Shown: positions 50,415-59,416 of the stretch, in pieces
Layout: the number at the start of each line of letters is the position of its first letter
Position numbering within the stretch: position 1 is the first letter of the stretch
NCBI RefSeq assembly: GCF_022271435.1
Contig: NZ_JAFIQY010000013.1
Location: 1-64,000, forward strand
Direction of reading: 5' to 3'
DNA length: 64,000 nucleotides
Origin: Streptomyces monomycini
GTDB lineage: Bacteria > Actinomycetota > Actinomycetes > Streptomycetales > Streptomycetaceae
Notes under the pieces: generated by a model
Seen by the model: the letters and a program-made list of their open reading frames with translations, nothing else
The model's database searches: none
Told to the model about the DNA's origin: nothing
Program-made: the position numbers and the translations under genes

Positions 50415-50690
50415 CTACCGGTCCTCGGCCGCCGCACGGTGGCTCTTCGCCGGTTCGACGTACACCGTGGCGTTGAGCCGGATGCCGCCCCGCTCCTCCT
50501 CGGTCAGCTCGCGCCTGGCCTCGGCGCGCGCACCGGCGACCAGCGACCCGGCGCCGATGCGCGCGCCGTTGAGGACGGTGTCCCCACATGAGTACGCATA
50601 CGGATGGCCTGGCGCCCCCGTGACCGACACGATGACTGCGTGTCCCTCGACAAAGAGTTTTCCCCGGCCCCCGCCCCTGCCCACCGGCAA
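50415..50690 (-). CDS. Possible small protein, uncertain
   Basis: A 91-codon frame with a plausible C-terminal part (GARAEARRELTEEERGGIRL, NATVYVEPAKSHR) but a low-complexity N-terminus. The real start may be a GTG at 50636 or 50588. No domain is recognised and no clear ribosome binding site decides the start. Kept because the frame fills an otherwise empty gap with normal GC periodicity. Confidence 0.3.
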   Translation of the reverse strand: MPVGRGGGRGKLFVEGHAVIVSVTGAPGHPYAYSCGDTVLNGARIGAGSLVAGARAEARRELTEEERGGIRLNATVYVEPAKSHRAAAEDR

Positions 50691-50705
50691 GCGACGGAGA
50701 AGGCG

Positions 50706-50798
50706 ATGAAGGGCGTGCTCCTCGTGGCCGCCGTCGTGGGCGGGATTCCGCTGCTCGCCTTTGCCTTCCTCATCGCGGTCGTCGCCGTGTCCGACTGA
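50706..50798 (+). CDS. 30-aa single-helix membrane peptide
   Basis: ATG 50706 follows GGAGAAGGCG. The peptide is almost entirely one hydrophobic helix (GVLLVAAVVGGIPLLAFAFL) ending in Ser-Asp. Such tiny membrane proteins are common and unannotated. The ribosome binding site and composition support it; there is no homology evidence. Confidence 0.45.
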   Translation: MKGVLLVAAVVGGIPLLAFAFLIAVVAVSD

Positions 50799-50913
50799 CC
50801 GTCACGCCGCCCCGCATTTCCTCCGTACAAGTACGGCGACGGAACCGGGCGTCCGCCGGACGCGGCGCCCGGAACCCGTCACGAAACCGGAACCAGGCGC
50901 CCGCCCGGCCTTC

Positions 50914-51519
50914 TCAGCCGCCCCGCGGAAAACACTCCACGAAATACACGGCGTGCTGGCTGCGCAACTCCACCCGGGCCCAGGATTCGTCCGTGAAGCC
51001 GATTTCGTAGGTGTCCGCGTCGATGTCCGTACGGTGCCGGATCCATGCCACCTGGGACGCGGGTGTGCTCCAGCCTGCCTCGACCGCGCCGAGTTCGCCG
51101 CGGCGGCGGCCGCGCTGCACATAGGTGACGTGCAGGTGGCGGTCGGTGAGCTGGAGTACGGGCAGCGCGTCGGTGGTCGGTACGCGGGGCCACAGGGCGG
51201 TGGCCAGTTGGCCCGCCAGACTTCCCCAGCCGCCCTTCAAAGGCTTGCCCTTCTTGCGCCGGGCGCCGAAGAGGTCAGGGATCGGCTGGATGATGGCGTC
51301 GACCAGCCAGAAGACCCGCTTGGCGCCCTCCCAGCGGTCGCCCGGCAGGCGGCGGCCCGCCAGGACGCGGGGGCGGTTCCACCGGCGCGGCTTGGGCAAC
51401 CGGTGCCCGGGGAAGGCCACTTCGTTCTGTACGAGCCGCTCGTCACCCGGCAGCGCTTCGCCGGCCCGCTCCCTGGCTTCCTTGTACGGGACCCTGCCCA
51501 ACGCGACACGCAGACTCAT
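50914..51519 (-). CDS. Third gene of a WXG100-type cassette, unknown function
   Basis: 201 aa from ATG 51519, overlapping the preceding stop as ATGA. No signal or membrane segment; the C-terminal half is beta-rich (LQLTDRHLHVTYVQRGRRRG, DADTYEIGFTDESWARVELR), compatible with a PH-like fold. Its constant company with the WXG gene suggests an immunity or chaperone role, which is inference. Confidence 0.75.
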   Translation of the reverse strand: MSLRVALGRVPYKEARERAGEALPGDERLVQNEVAFPGHRLPKPRRWNRPRVLAGRRLPGDRWEGAKRVFWLVDAIIQPIPDLFGARRKKGKPLKGGWGSLAGQLATALWPRVPTTDALPVLQLTDRHLHVTYVQRGRRRGELGAVEAGWSTPASQVAWIRHRTDIDADTYEIGFTDESWARVELRSQHAVYFVECFPRGG

Positions 51520-52535
51520 CCGAACACCTCGCGTACGGGCTTGGCCGCCCGCGGAGCCGCCTCGGCCAGCCGCTCGTCGAAGCTCTTGGGGTCGGGGCGG
51601 TCGGCGTACTGCTTCTGCTGCTCCGTGGGCGGCGGCGGCTTGCCCGCGTCCTGGTGCTCCACGTCCCACCGGTGGTCGCCGACCTGGACCCACTTGAGAC
51701 CGGTCGCGTCATGGAGCGCGGCCTCGCCCTTGTCGGTCCACTGGCCGACCTTCTCGCCGACGTCCACGCCGGTGTGGTGCTCGATGACGCTGTCGGCGAG
51801 CGGCGCCGCGTCGATGACGGCCCCGGCGGCCTTGGCTCCCGCGGCCCGCTTGACGACCTGCTTGACTCCCCTGCTGATGTTCTTGCGGGCGTTCTTGTTG
51901 CGCCACAGCGCCTTGGCCTTGATGCGTGCCCTCCGCAGCTTCTGCAGGGCGCGCATCCGGTCGGCGAGGTCCTTGAGCTTGTCCGCCAGCTTGGCGGTGA
52001 TCCGTACGGCCTTCAAGGCCCGGTGCGTGGCCCCCGCGGCCCCGATCAGCGGGCCGATGGCCGCGCCGACGCCGGCCGTGAGGATCGCGACGATCGCCGC
52101 CGTCGCGGCGGCCACCAGCAGCGCCTCGACGATCTCGGTGATCAGCTCGATCATCGTCTCCTCGGCCTCGGTGCAGGCCTCCGCCGCCATCTCCAGGAGT
52201 TCGGCGACCGTGATCATGTCCTCGGCCTCACCCTTCAAGGCCTGCTCGAACTCGGTCATGGTCGTGCCGAAGGCGGTGGACGCCTGCCCCGTCCAGGACG
52301 CCTGCAGCGTCCGGCGCTCGGCCTGGAGGTCGTCGACGACGCCCTGCATCTCGGAGGCGGCGGTCCGCCACTCGCGGGCGGTGGCGATCAGCTTCTCGTT
52401 GTCACCGCTGACCTTCTCCAGGTACTCGTCGAGTCCGAGGCTCTTGACGGCGCCGCGGATCGTGGAGTCGAGCGCGCCCGCCAGCGGGTTGCTCCAGTCG
52501 ACGTCGAACCCGATGCGTTCCAGTACCTGGCTCAT
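51516..52535 (-). CDS. Large WXG100-family protein, possible type VII substrate
   Basis: 339 aa. The helical hairpin with the WxG turn is at residues about 45-130 (QASWTGQASTAFG, Trp81). A long hydrophobic stretch follows (IVEALLVAAATAAIVAILTA, about 138-170), then a basic coiled region (KLRRARIKAKALWRNKNARK) and a polar C-terminal domain of about 90 residues with KWVQVGDHRWDVEHQDAG. This N-terminal WXG plus C-terminal module design is that of polymorphic toxins, but no toxin domain is recognised. ATGA overlaps at both ends. Confidence 0.82.
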   Translation of the reverse strand: MSQVLERIGFDVDWSNPLAGALDSTIRGAVKSLGLDEYLEKVSGDNEKLIATAREWRTAASEMQGVVDDLQAERRTLQASWTGQASTAFGTTMTEFEQALKGEAEDMITVAELLEMAAEACTEAEETMIELITEIVEALLVAAATAAIVAILTAGVGAAIGPLIGAAGATHRALKAVRITAKLADKLKDLADRMRALQKLRRARIKAKALWRNKNARKNISRGVKQVVKRAAGAKAAGAVIDAAPLADSVIEHHTGVDVGEKVGQWTDKGEAALHDATGLKWVQVGDHRWDVEHQDAGKPPPPTEQQKQYADRPDPKSFDERLAEAAPRAAKPVREVFG

Positions 52536-52846
52536 GCCTGACCACCGCCCATGAGCCGGACCTGGTCGTCCTCGTTGGTGTCGTAGCCGTCGGCCGCCAG
52601 CCGCATGCCGTCGGCGATGACCCCCAGGGACTCCTTGACGTCATGGAGATCGCTGACGGCTTCCTCGGACTGCTTGTCGTAGTCCGCCTTGAGGCCGTCG
52701 GACTCGGAGAGCATCCCGAAAACCCCACTGGACAGTTCCAGACCGCGGGCCCGGTTACGGATCTTCTCGACCCGGCCCGCCGCCTCGTCCACCGCATTGG
52801 CATACCGGCGCAGAGCAGCGCTCTCGACGTCGTAGCCATCACCCAT
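52532..52846 (-). CDS. Small WXG100-like (Esx) protein
   Basis: 104 aa from ATG 52846, with GGGAGGG upstream. Two helices are joined by SSGVFGMLSESDGLKADY, which replaces the WxG turn with FGM, as in the partner subunits of Streptomyces Esx pairs. C-terminal YDTNEDDQVRLM may carry the secretion signal (YxxxD/E-like). Presumed to pair with the 339-aa protein encoded next. Confidence 0.82.
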   Translation of the reverse strand: MGDGYDVESAALRRYANAVDEAAGRVEKIRNRARGLELSSGVFGMLSESDGLKADYDKQSEEAVSDLHDVKESLGVIADGMRLAADGYDTNEDDQVRLMGGGQA

Positions 52847-53182
52847 CAGGCCCTCCCGTGACCCCGTTGTCCGTATAGGGACGCCCTGCAACCACTTGGC
52901 GCCCCATATACGAATTAATGCCATCACCATTCCAAGACTTTGCGGAAAAGGGATGGTTGACCGCGCGAGATCACTGTAGCCACAGTCGGCGAGCGACGTC
53001 GCACGGGTATGCCTGCCACCGACTCCGCGTACGCCGACACGGGTTGCCGGCACCCGGGGCGCGGCCATCACCGGCATCGACCGGCAGGCCGTGTCGCCCG
53101 GAACCACCGGATCAACCCGGCGCAGAAGGGAGGGGAAGCGAGGCGCGTACGCCAAGCCGCCGTCGGACGGGGCCGGCCCGGT
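52847..53182. other. Gap with the promoter of the WXG cassette, no gene
   Basis: The part at 52885-52930 is A/T-rich for this genome (CATATACGAATTAATGCC) and lies just upstream of the Esx-like start, so a promoter is likely. The remainder (to 53182) is downstream of the convergent-looking esterase gene and has no supported frame. Confidence 0.5.
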
Positions 53183-54208
53183 TCAGGACTTCGGCCGGGC
53201 CTCCATCGGCACGGGACCGAGCATCTGCTCACTGATCCAGTGCAGCGACTCCGGCATGCGCTGGATGTACGTGTGGCCGCTGTGCCTGCCGTCGGGGATC
53301 TCGAACAGCGTGTGGTGGACCGGGCCGCCGGTGTGCTCCCGGATGAACTTCTTCACGTACGGCACCGCCTCCTCCTTCGAGCCCAGCTCGAAGGCGAGGT
53401 AGACGTCCGGGCCGCCGCGGGACTTGAGCTGCTCGGCCAGCCGGCGCGGGTCGTTGGCGCGCTTCTCGGCGGGGTGCCCGTTCCACATCGGCGAGTCCGG
53501 CACCGTGTCCGGGCCGTTCGCGATGACCGCCTTGAACTTCGCCGGATGCTTCAGCACGGCCTTCAGCCCCGCGAAGCCGCCCGAGGAGGAGCCCATGAAC
53601 GCCCATCCGTCGCGGCTGTCGTACGTGCGGTAGTTCGCGCGGGCGAAGGCCGGGACGTCCTCGGTCAGCCAGGTGCCCATCTTCGGCTGCCCGGGTATGT
53701 CACTGCCGTCGTGGTACTTCTTCTTCGGGTTCAGGACCGGCATCACCAGGATGAACGGCAGCGTCTTGCCCGACTGCGACCACTCGGCGATCTTCTCCTC
53801 CAGCCTGAAGTCACCGCCGATCCAGTAGTTGTCCGGATACCCGTACGAACCGGGCAGTGCTATCAGGACCGGGAAGGCGCTCTTGGCGTACTGGGGCTGG
53901 TTGTACTGCGGCGGCACCCAGGACCAGATGTCGCCGCTGAACCCGGATTTCGCGCCGTGCCACCGGGTCTTGACTATCTTCGTCCCGTCGTCGCCCGTGG
54001 TGCGCTGCGTCACGAAGTGCGAACGCGGCCCCGTGGGCCGGACGACCTTGGCGGTCCCGCTGCTCGCCTCGCGCGCCTGCTGCCGCAGCTGCGGCACATG
54101 GGAGGCGTCGACCTCGTCCCGGTCCTTGCTGCCGCAGCCGGCCGCGAGCCCCATCGCCATCAGGCTCACCGCGGCGACGGCCGCGGTACTGGTACGCAGG
54201 CGCTTCAT
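53183..54208 (-). CDS. Secreted esterase-like lipoprotein (alpha/beta hydrolase)
   Basis: 341 aa with an N-terminal signal ending in GLAAGC, lipobox Cys25. The fold of the Esterase D/antigen 85 family is seen in FPVLIALPGSYGYPDNYW and WAFMGSSSGGFAGLKAVL, with nucleophile Ser208 in GSSSG. The catalytic His is probably in GRHSGHTYIQR, and Asp in the preceding strand. It acts on the outside of the cell; substrate unknown. Start ATG 54208 has a GAGGAGTTCGTCCCG stretch upstream. Confidence 0.9.
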   Translation of the reverse strand: MKRLRTSTAAVAAVSLMAMGLAAGCGSKDRDEVDASHVPQLRQQAREASSGTAKVVRPTGPRSHFVTQRTTGDDGTKIVKTRWHGAKSGFSGDIWSWVPPQYNQPQYAKSAFPVLIALPGSYGYPDNYWIGGDFRLEEKIAEWSQSGKTLPFILVMPVLNPKKKYHDGSDIPGQPKMGTWLTEDVPAFARANYRTYDSRDGWAFMGSSSGGFAGLKAVLKHPAKFKAVIANGPDTVPDSPMWNGHPAEKRANDPRRLAEQLKSRGGPDVYLAFELGSKEEAVPYVKKFIREHTGGPVHHTLFEIPDGRHSGHTYIQRMPESLHWISEQMLGPVPMEARPKS

Positions 54209-54537
54209 CGGGACGAACTCCTCGCAGACTCGTGTCCGGCGGGGGCAGCGGGTTCCGCCTCCGCCGCTTCAGCGAAAGACACCAGAATAAGATCCGTCGG
54301 CCGGCCGTATCGCGGCTCCCCAGGGGCACCGGTCCGGCCGCCCGCCGCGGCACGGCGGCAGGGCGCGCACACCGTCGTGCGTCTCCAGGGGTATGGATGT
54401 CGAACAGGCGGGTTCCGGTTCCCTCGATCGGTATGCCGGGTTGTGGTTGATTCGCGCACCGGCTCTGGGCATCGTGTTTTTCCGACTGGCGACGGGCGAC
54501 GGTGCGGCATGAGGCGGTGCCACGGACGGGGTGATCG

Positions 54538-56232
54538 ATGAGCACGGGAGCCGGAAATCCGCCGCCGCCCGGGAGCTCGGGGCGCACGGCGGAGCGCAGG
54601 GCACTGCGCGGCCTGCTCGCCCGTACACCGCTGGTGACCGTGACCGGCCCCGCGAACGTGGGCAAGAGCACACTCGCCCGCGCCGTTCTGGGAGAGGGCG
54701 CGTGGGGTGACGGCCGTCCCGGTGGCGGCTTCGTGCGGGTCGGGTGCCGGGAGGGCGTGGACGCTTCGGATATCGCCGCCGCCCTCAGCCGGGCGGCGGG
54801 CCTGCCGTACGACGCACCGCCGCAGACCCTGGCCGCCCACTGCGCCCGGCGCGGCCTGACCGTCCTGCTGGACGACTGCGATCCGCTGGCCGGCGCGTGT
54901 GCGTGGCTGGTGCGGCAGTTGCTGCGCGCTGGGGCGGGGGCCGGCGGTGGGGTGGTCGCATCGGCCGGGCTGCGGATCGTGGCCACCGCGCGACAGCCGT
55001 TGGGGCTCGGTGCGGAGCGTGTCCTCGCTGTGCGGCCGGTGCCCGTGACGTGGGGTGGTGGGCCGCTTCCCGTGGCGCGGGACGGCGGGCCCTTGGCCGC
55101 GCCCTCCGCGCCGTACGGCATGGCGGTCCGCGCCCCGGCCGCCGCGCTTGGTTCCTGCTCCCCCGCGGACCGTCTGGTGTGGGCACGGCTGGCCGTCCTC
55201 CCCGGGGACTTCGACGGTTGGCTGGCGGGGTGCGTAGCCGGTCGCAGTGACGTTTCTGCCTACGAGGTCGAGGCCGCGCTCGGCCGCCTGCTCAGGGCTT
55301 CCGTACTCGCCCTGGTACGGCCGGCACCGGACACCACCCCGCCCCGGCCGCCACACCCGCCCGAGCCATCGCCCCCGGCCCGGCCACCACAGCCGCCCCG
55401 CTACCGCCTGCCCGCCGCCGCCCGTGCCATGGGCCGCGCGCATCTCCGGGCGGCCGGTGAGGAGACCGCGACGCTGCGCGCCTTCCGGACGGCCTGCGCG
55501 GCGCTCGCCGCCGAGGCGCAGATCGCCTGGCAAGGCTCCGACCGCCGGGTGGCCGTCCATCTGGCCGAGACCGAGCGGCACCATCTGCGCGCGGCGCTGA
55601 CCCTGCCCCCGCAGGACGCGGAGGACGCCCTCACCGCGCTGGACATCGCCGTCTCCCTGTGGTTCCGGTGGGCCGTCTGCGGCGGCCGGGGCGAGGGGCG
55701 TACCCACTTGGCCCGGCTGCTGCGGCAATCCCGGGACGACACCGCCGTACGGGCCCGGGCCCTGTGGCTGGCGGGCTGGCTCGCCGCGCAGGACCACGCG
55801 CACCGCACCGCCGAGTCGCTGCTGGACCGGGCCGGCCGGGCAGCTGCCCGGCACGCCGACCCGGACACGCTGGCCCGCGTCGCACACGTCCGTGGCATCC
55901 TCGCGCTCCGCCGCTCCGACACCCGTACCGCCGCCGCCTGCCTGCGCCGGGCGGCCGAGCACACGTATCAGGACGCCTGGTACGGGCCCGGGCCGGCCCA
56001 CAGCCAGGTCCTGCTCGCCACCACACTGGCCGCACCGGACCCGGCGGCCTTCCCCGCTCCCGTTCCCCTTCCCGTCTCCGCCCCCGCTCCCCTCCCCCTT
56101 CCCGCCTTGGCGCCCGTTGCCGCGACGGGCGCCACCACCACGGGCCGCGGCACCGTCACGCCGCCTGCCGCACACGACAGAGCCCGCAGCAGCCCCTGTC
56201 CAGGGGCCCGCCGCGGGCTCCACCTCACCTGA
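54538..56232 (+). CDS. AfsR/SARP-like P-loop ATPase without DNA-binding domain
   Basis: 564 aa. Walker A GPANVGKST (Lys43) and Walker B-like LTVLLDDCDPL (about 108-118) mark a STAND/NB-ARC ATPase, followed by a winged-helix-like region and helical repeats (LLDRAGRAAARHADPDTLAR, CLRRAAEHTYQDAWYGPG). An OmpR/BTAD domain is missing, so it resembles a stand-alone ATPase of the AfsR group. The last 50 residues are Pro/Ala-rich; the terminator of the neighbouring DedA gene lies inside them. Confidence 0.82.
   Translation: MSTGAGNPPPPGSSGRTAERRALRGLLARTPLVTVTGPANVGKSTLARAVLGEGAWGDGRPGGGFVRVGCREGVDASDIAAALSRAAGLPYDAPPQTLAAHCARRGLTVLLDDCDPLAGACAWLVRQLLRAGAGAGGGVVASAGLRIVATARQPLGLGAERVLAVRPVPVTWGGGPLPVARDGGPLAAPSAPYGMAVRAPAAALGSCSPADRLVWARLAVLPGDFDGWLAGCVAGRSDVSAYEVEAALGRLLRASVLALVRPAPDTTPPRPPHPPEPSPPARPPQPPRYRLPAAARAMGRAHLRAAGEETATLRAFRTACAALAAEAQIAWQGSDRRVAVHLAETERHHLRAALTLPPQDAEDALTALDIAVSLWFRWAVCGGRGEGRTHLARLLRQSRDDTAVRARALWLAGWLAAQDHAHRTAESLLDRAGRAAARHADPDTLARVAHVRGILALRRSDTRTAAACLRRAAEHTYQDAWYGPGPAHSQVLLATTLAAPDPAAFPAPVPLPVSAPAPLPLPALAPVAATGATTTGRGTVTPPAAHDRARSSPCPGARRGLHLT
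56180..56220 (-). terminator. Hairpin downstream of the DedA gene
   Basis: GAGCCCGC at 56180-56187 pairs with GCGGGCTC at 56213-56220, with an inner GCCCCTG/CAGGGGC stem. It lies 27 bp past the minus-strand DedA stop, within the 3' end of the convergent ATPase gene. Confidence 0.5.
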
Positions 56233-56247
56233 CGGAACGTCCGCCCG

Positions 56248-56892
56248 TCACTCCGCCATCGCTTCGGCCGGCTGGGCGGCGGCCGCCTCGCGCCGGGCCG
56301 CCGCCTTCGCCGCGCGCCGCTTCATCACGACGAACGAACCGATGCCGAACAGCACCGCGGCCACCAGGCCCACCCAGGAGAACCGCTTGAGCCAGGACTC
56401 GGCGACGACACCGACGTAGTAGATCAGCGCGGTGGTGCCGCCGGCCCAGACGATGCCGCCGAGCACATTGGCGATGAGGAACTTCCAGTACGGCATCTTC
56501 AGCACACCCGAGAGCGGGCCGGCGAAGATCCGCAGCAGGGCGATGAAGCGGCCGAAGAAGACCGCCCACATGCCCCACTTGTCGAACTTCTCCTCGGCCA
56601 TCGCCACCTGGTCGGGCCCGAAGTGCTTCGGGAACTTCCGTCCGGCCCAGTTGACCAGCGGCTGTCCGCCCTTGCGGCCGATCAGATAGCCGATGGAATC
56701 CCCGATGATCGCGCCGGCGGACGCACAGGCGCCCAGCACCAGCGGATCGATGTGGTCCGTCGTCGCGGCCAGGAGCGCCGAGCTCACCAGGACGATCTCA
56801 CCGGGCAGCGGAATGCCGAGGCTCTCCAGGCCGATGACCAACCCCACCAGGAGGTACACGCTCACGGCCGGTACCGTCTCCAGCCACTCCAT
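56248..56892 (-). CDS. DedA-family membrane protein
   Basis: 214 aa from ATG 56892; TTG 56898 or GTG 56912 behind GGAGG are alternatives. VTT-domain signatures: SLGIPLPGEIVLVSSALLAA, GDSIGYLIGRKGG, FGRFIALLRIFAGPLSGVLK. About five membrane segments. DedA proteins act as phospholipid or undecaprenyl-phosphate translocases/proton-coupled flippases. Converges on the ATPase gene. Confidence 0.93.
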   Translation of the reverse strand: MEWLETVPAVSVYLLVGLVIGLESLGIPLPGEIVLVSSALLAATTDHIDPLVLGACASAGAIIGDSIGYLIGRKGGQPLVNWAGRKFPKHFGPDQVAMAEEKFDKWGMWAVFFGRFIALLRIFAGPLSGVLKMPYWKFLIANVLGGIVWAGGTTALIYYVGVVAESWLKRFSWVGLVAAVLFGIGSFVVMKRRAAKAAARREAAAAQPAEAMAE

Positions 56893-57370
56893 CTGCAACG
56901 CCGCATCCTCCACTAGGTGTAGGGCCCCCGTGGGCCGCCGCCCGGCGTCCGACGACGCCGTCGATGATCGTGATTCCCCCGTGTCCGCGCGCCGTGGCGC
57001 GCCCGGGAAGCCTACTCGATCTCTTCGGGCCGCCCCGCTGACCGGCGTCACGGCCCCGGCCCGCCGCGGCGTGCGCGACGGGCCGGGGTGACGCTTCGGC
57101 CGGCGGACCGGTGACCGGGCCTTGTCTCCGTACGAGTGCTCTGTCACACGCGCTCTGTTTCACACGTGCTCTGTCACGAGTGCCGCTCGCGGGCGCGAAC
57201 GCCGCGAACGCTCAGCGAGAACTCTCCGTACGAGACGCGCCTCGGAGGCATGGAGTTGCCTCGGGCCCGGAGGAAATTGCGCGGGCCCCGCCGCGGGAAG
57301 CCGGAAACGGTCCGATCCTCACGCGGCGGAAACGTTCCGACCCCCTGCACGGCCGGAAGGCGCGGCGGTC
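56893..57370. other. Gap with three imperfect GTGCTCTGTCAC repeats
   Basis: No gene is supported in these 478 bp. GTGCTCTGTCAC stands at 57136-57147 and again at 57167-57178, with a variant (CGCTCTGTTTCAC) between them at 57151-57163. They could be operators for the upstream promoters of the dedA gene or of an unseen transcript. Confidence 0.5.
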
Positions 57371-57835
57371 CTACGCGGCGGGAGCGTTCGGACGCAGCGT
57401 CCACACGATGGTCATCTCACCGGTGACCGCGCCGTCCTCCCTGGTGATGGCGACGTTCACCGGGAACTCCGGCCGCTCCCCCGCGTCCAGCTGGGCGACG
57501 ATCTCGGCGATCGGCCGACCGAGCTCGGCGGTGGCGGTGACCGGGCCCATGGCGAGCTTCTTGTAGCCGATCTCGGCCCGTACGGCGAGCGGCACGGCCC
57601 GGGAGAGCTGGTCACCGAAGGCCGCGAGCACGATCGCGCCGCTGGCCGACTCGGCGAGCGTGAACATCGCGCCGGCGTGCGGGCCGCCGACGTGGTTGTG
57701 GTAATCCGCCTGGTCGGGCAGCCGGACCACGGCCCGCTCGGGGCTGGTCTCGCCGAACTCCAGGTTGAGCGTACGGGCCATCGGCACGGTGGCCGCCATC
57801 ATTTCGCCGATCGACGGCTTGGTCTCGGAGGACAT
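57371..57835 (-). CDS. Hotdog-fold thioesterase (DUF4442/PaaI-like)
   Basis: 154 aa. QADYHNHVGGPHAGAMFTLA supplies the hotdog active-site region, and AVRAEIGYKKLAMGPVTATA the long beta strand. Single-domain members hydrolyse acyl-CoA or act on unknown acyl substrates. The start has no strong Shine-Dalgarno sequence. Divergent from the MFS gene. Confidence 0.88.
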   Translation of the reverse strand: MSSETKPSIGEMMAATVPMARTLNLEFGETSPERAVVRLPDQADYHNHVGGPHAGAMFTLAESASGAIVLAAFGDQLSRAVPLAVRAEIGYKKLAMGPVTATAELGRPIAEIVAQLDAGERPEFPVNVAITREDGAVTGEMTIVWTLRPNAPAA

Positions 57836-58007
57836 GGCAGCATGTTACCTACGAGTAGCTTGTCGGGGGAAGCCCTGCCCGGCGTTCCGTCCCACCGCCC
57901 CGGCGCTTATCGTGGTGGCTCATGTGGCCAGGTCAGCAGCCGCCCGGAGGCGAGCAGAACCCGAATCCCGCGCGGCACGCGGTCCCGTGGCGGACCCGGG
58001 AGCGGCC

Positions 58008-59408
58008 GTGCTGACTCCCCGCGCGGACGACCGCGACGGCACCCGCCGCCGCTTCCGCCGTCCCGCCTGGGCCGGACGCAACTACACCCTGCTGACCAGT
58101 GCCGCCGTGGTCGCCAACCTCGGCAGCGCCGGTTCGCTGATCGCGGCGGCGTTCGCGGTGCTCGGCACGGGCGGCTCGGCCACCGACGTCGGCCTGGTGG
58201 CCACCGCCCGTACGATCCCGCTCGTCGTCTTCCTGCTGATCGGCGGCGCGGTCGCCGACCGGCTGCCGCGCCACCGCGTCATGGTCGCCGCGAACGCGCT
58301 CAACTGTGTCTCGCAGGGCCTCTTCGCCGTCCTGGTCCTGACGGGCGAGGCGCGGCTGTGGCAGATGGCGGTGCTGGCCGCCCTCGGCGGCACCGGGCAG
58401 GCGTTCTTCGCGCCGGCCTCCGAGGGGATGGTCCTCTCCAGCGTCTCCGGCGAGCACGCGAGCCGGGCCTTCGCCTTCTTCCGTATGAGCATGAACGGCG
58501 CGAACATCGGCGGCGCCGCGCTCGGCGGAGCCCTGGTCGCCGCCGTCGGACCCGGCTGGGTGCTGGCCGTCGACGCCGCCGCCTTCGCCGTCGCGGGCGC
58601 GCTGCGCGCCTTCCTCGACGTGCACCACATCCCCGGGCGCGCCCCCACGGCCGGCCTCCTCAAGGACCTCCGCGACGGCTGGCGCGAGGTGATCTCCCGG
58701 CCCTGGCTGTGGGCCGTCGTCGGACAGTTCGCCGTCGTCAACGCCGTCGTCGTGGCGGCCGAGGCGGTGTACGGGCCGATGGTCGCCGAGGAACACCTGG
58801 GCGGGTCCCGCCCGTGGGGCCTGGCCCTGGCCGCCTTCGGCGCGGGCACGGTCGGCGGCGCGCTGCTCATGATGCGGCTCAAGCCGCGCCGCATCCTGCT
58901 CACCGGCATCCTGTGCGTCTTCCCGCTCGCCCTCCCCTCGGCCGCGCTCGCCGTGCCGGTGCCGGTGACCGTCCTCCTCCTGGTGATGTTCGGCACCGGT
59001 ATCGCGCTCGAAGTGTTCGGCGTGATGTGGATGGTGGCGCTGCACCAGGAGATACCGGAGGAGAAGTTCTCCCGGGTCTCGTCGTACGACTGGTTCGGCT
59101 CTCTGGCGATCACTCCGGTGGCCACCGCGCTGGCCGGGCCCGTACAGGACCTCATCGGGCGGACCGCCGCGCTGTGGGGCTGCTCCGCGCTGATCGCGCT
59201 GCTGACGGCGGCCGTGCTGTGCGTACCGGATGTCCGCCGGCTGACGCGCCGCCGCCCCGCCGCTGCTTCCGGGCTCTCCGGTTCCGTGAGCGCGGAGACG
59301 GGGACGGAGGGGGACGGGCCGGCGGCCCCGGGCGGTGATACGGCGTCCCCGGTCGGCGATACGGTCGCGCCGGCCGGCGGGGGCGGGGCGGGCTCGCCTG
59401 CTCGGTAG
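58008..59408 (+). CDS. MFS exporter (MFS_3/enterobactin-exporter type)
   Basis: 466 aa from GTG 58008 with GGGAG upstream (an earlier GTG at 57987 is possible). Twelve hydrophobic helices, with DRLPRHRVMVAANALNCVSQ as the loop 2-3 motif A. GGTGQAFFAPASEGMVLSSV and QEIPEEKFSRVSSYDWFGS fit the drug or siderophore exporter branch. The C-terminal 45 residues are Gly/Asp-rich and disordered. Substrate unknown. Confidence 0.9.
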   Translation: MLTPRADDRDGTRRRFRRPAWAGRNYTLLTSAAVVANLGSAGSLIAAAFAVLGTGGSATDVGLVATARTIPLVVFLLIGGAVADRLPRHRVMVAANALNCVSQGLFAVLVLTGEARLWQMAVLAALGGTGQAFFAPASEGMVLSSVSGEHASRAFAFFRMSMNGANIGGAALGGALVAAVGPGWVLAVDAAAFAVAGALRAFLDVHHIPGRAPTAGLLKDLRDGWREVISRPWLWAVVGQFAVVNAVVVAAEAVYGPMVAEEHLGGSRPWGLALAAFGAGTVGGALLMMRLKPRRILLTGILCVFPLALPSAALAVPVPVTVLLLVMFGTGIALEVFGVMWMVALHQEIPEEKFSRVSSYDWFGSLAITPVATALAGPVQDLIGRTAALWGCSALIALLTAAVLCVPDVRRLTRRRPAAASGLSGSVSAETGTEGDGPAAPGGDTASPVGDTVAPAGGGGAGSPAR

Positions 59409-59416
59409 GGGCGTGC

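Noticed and set aside
56893..57147. N-terminal extension of the DedA frame up to 57147
   Set aside because: The extra residues are basic and low-complexity, and relatives start near the chosen ATG.
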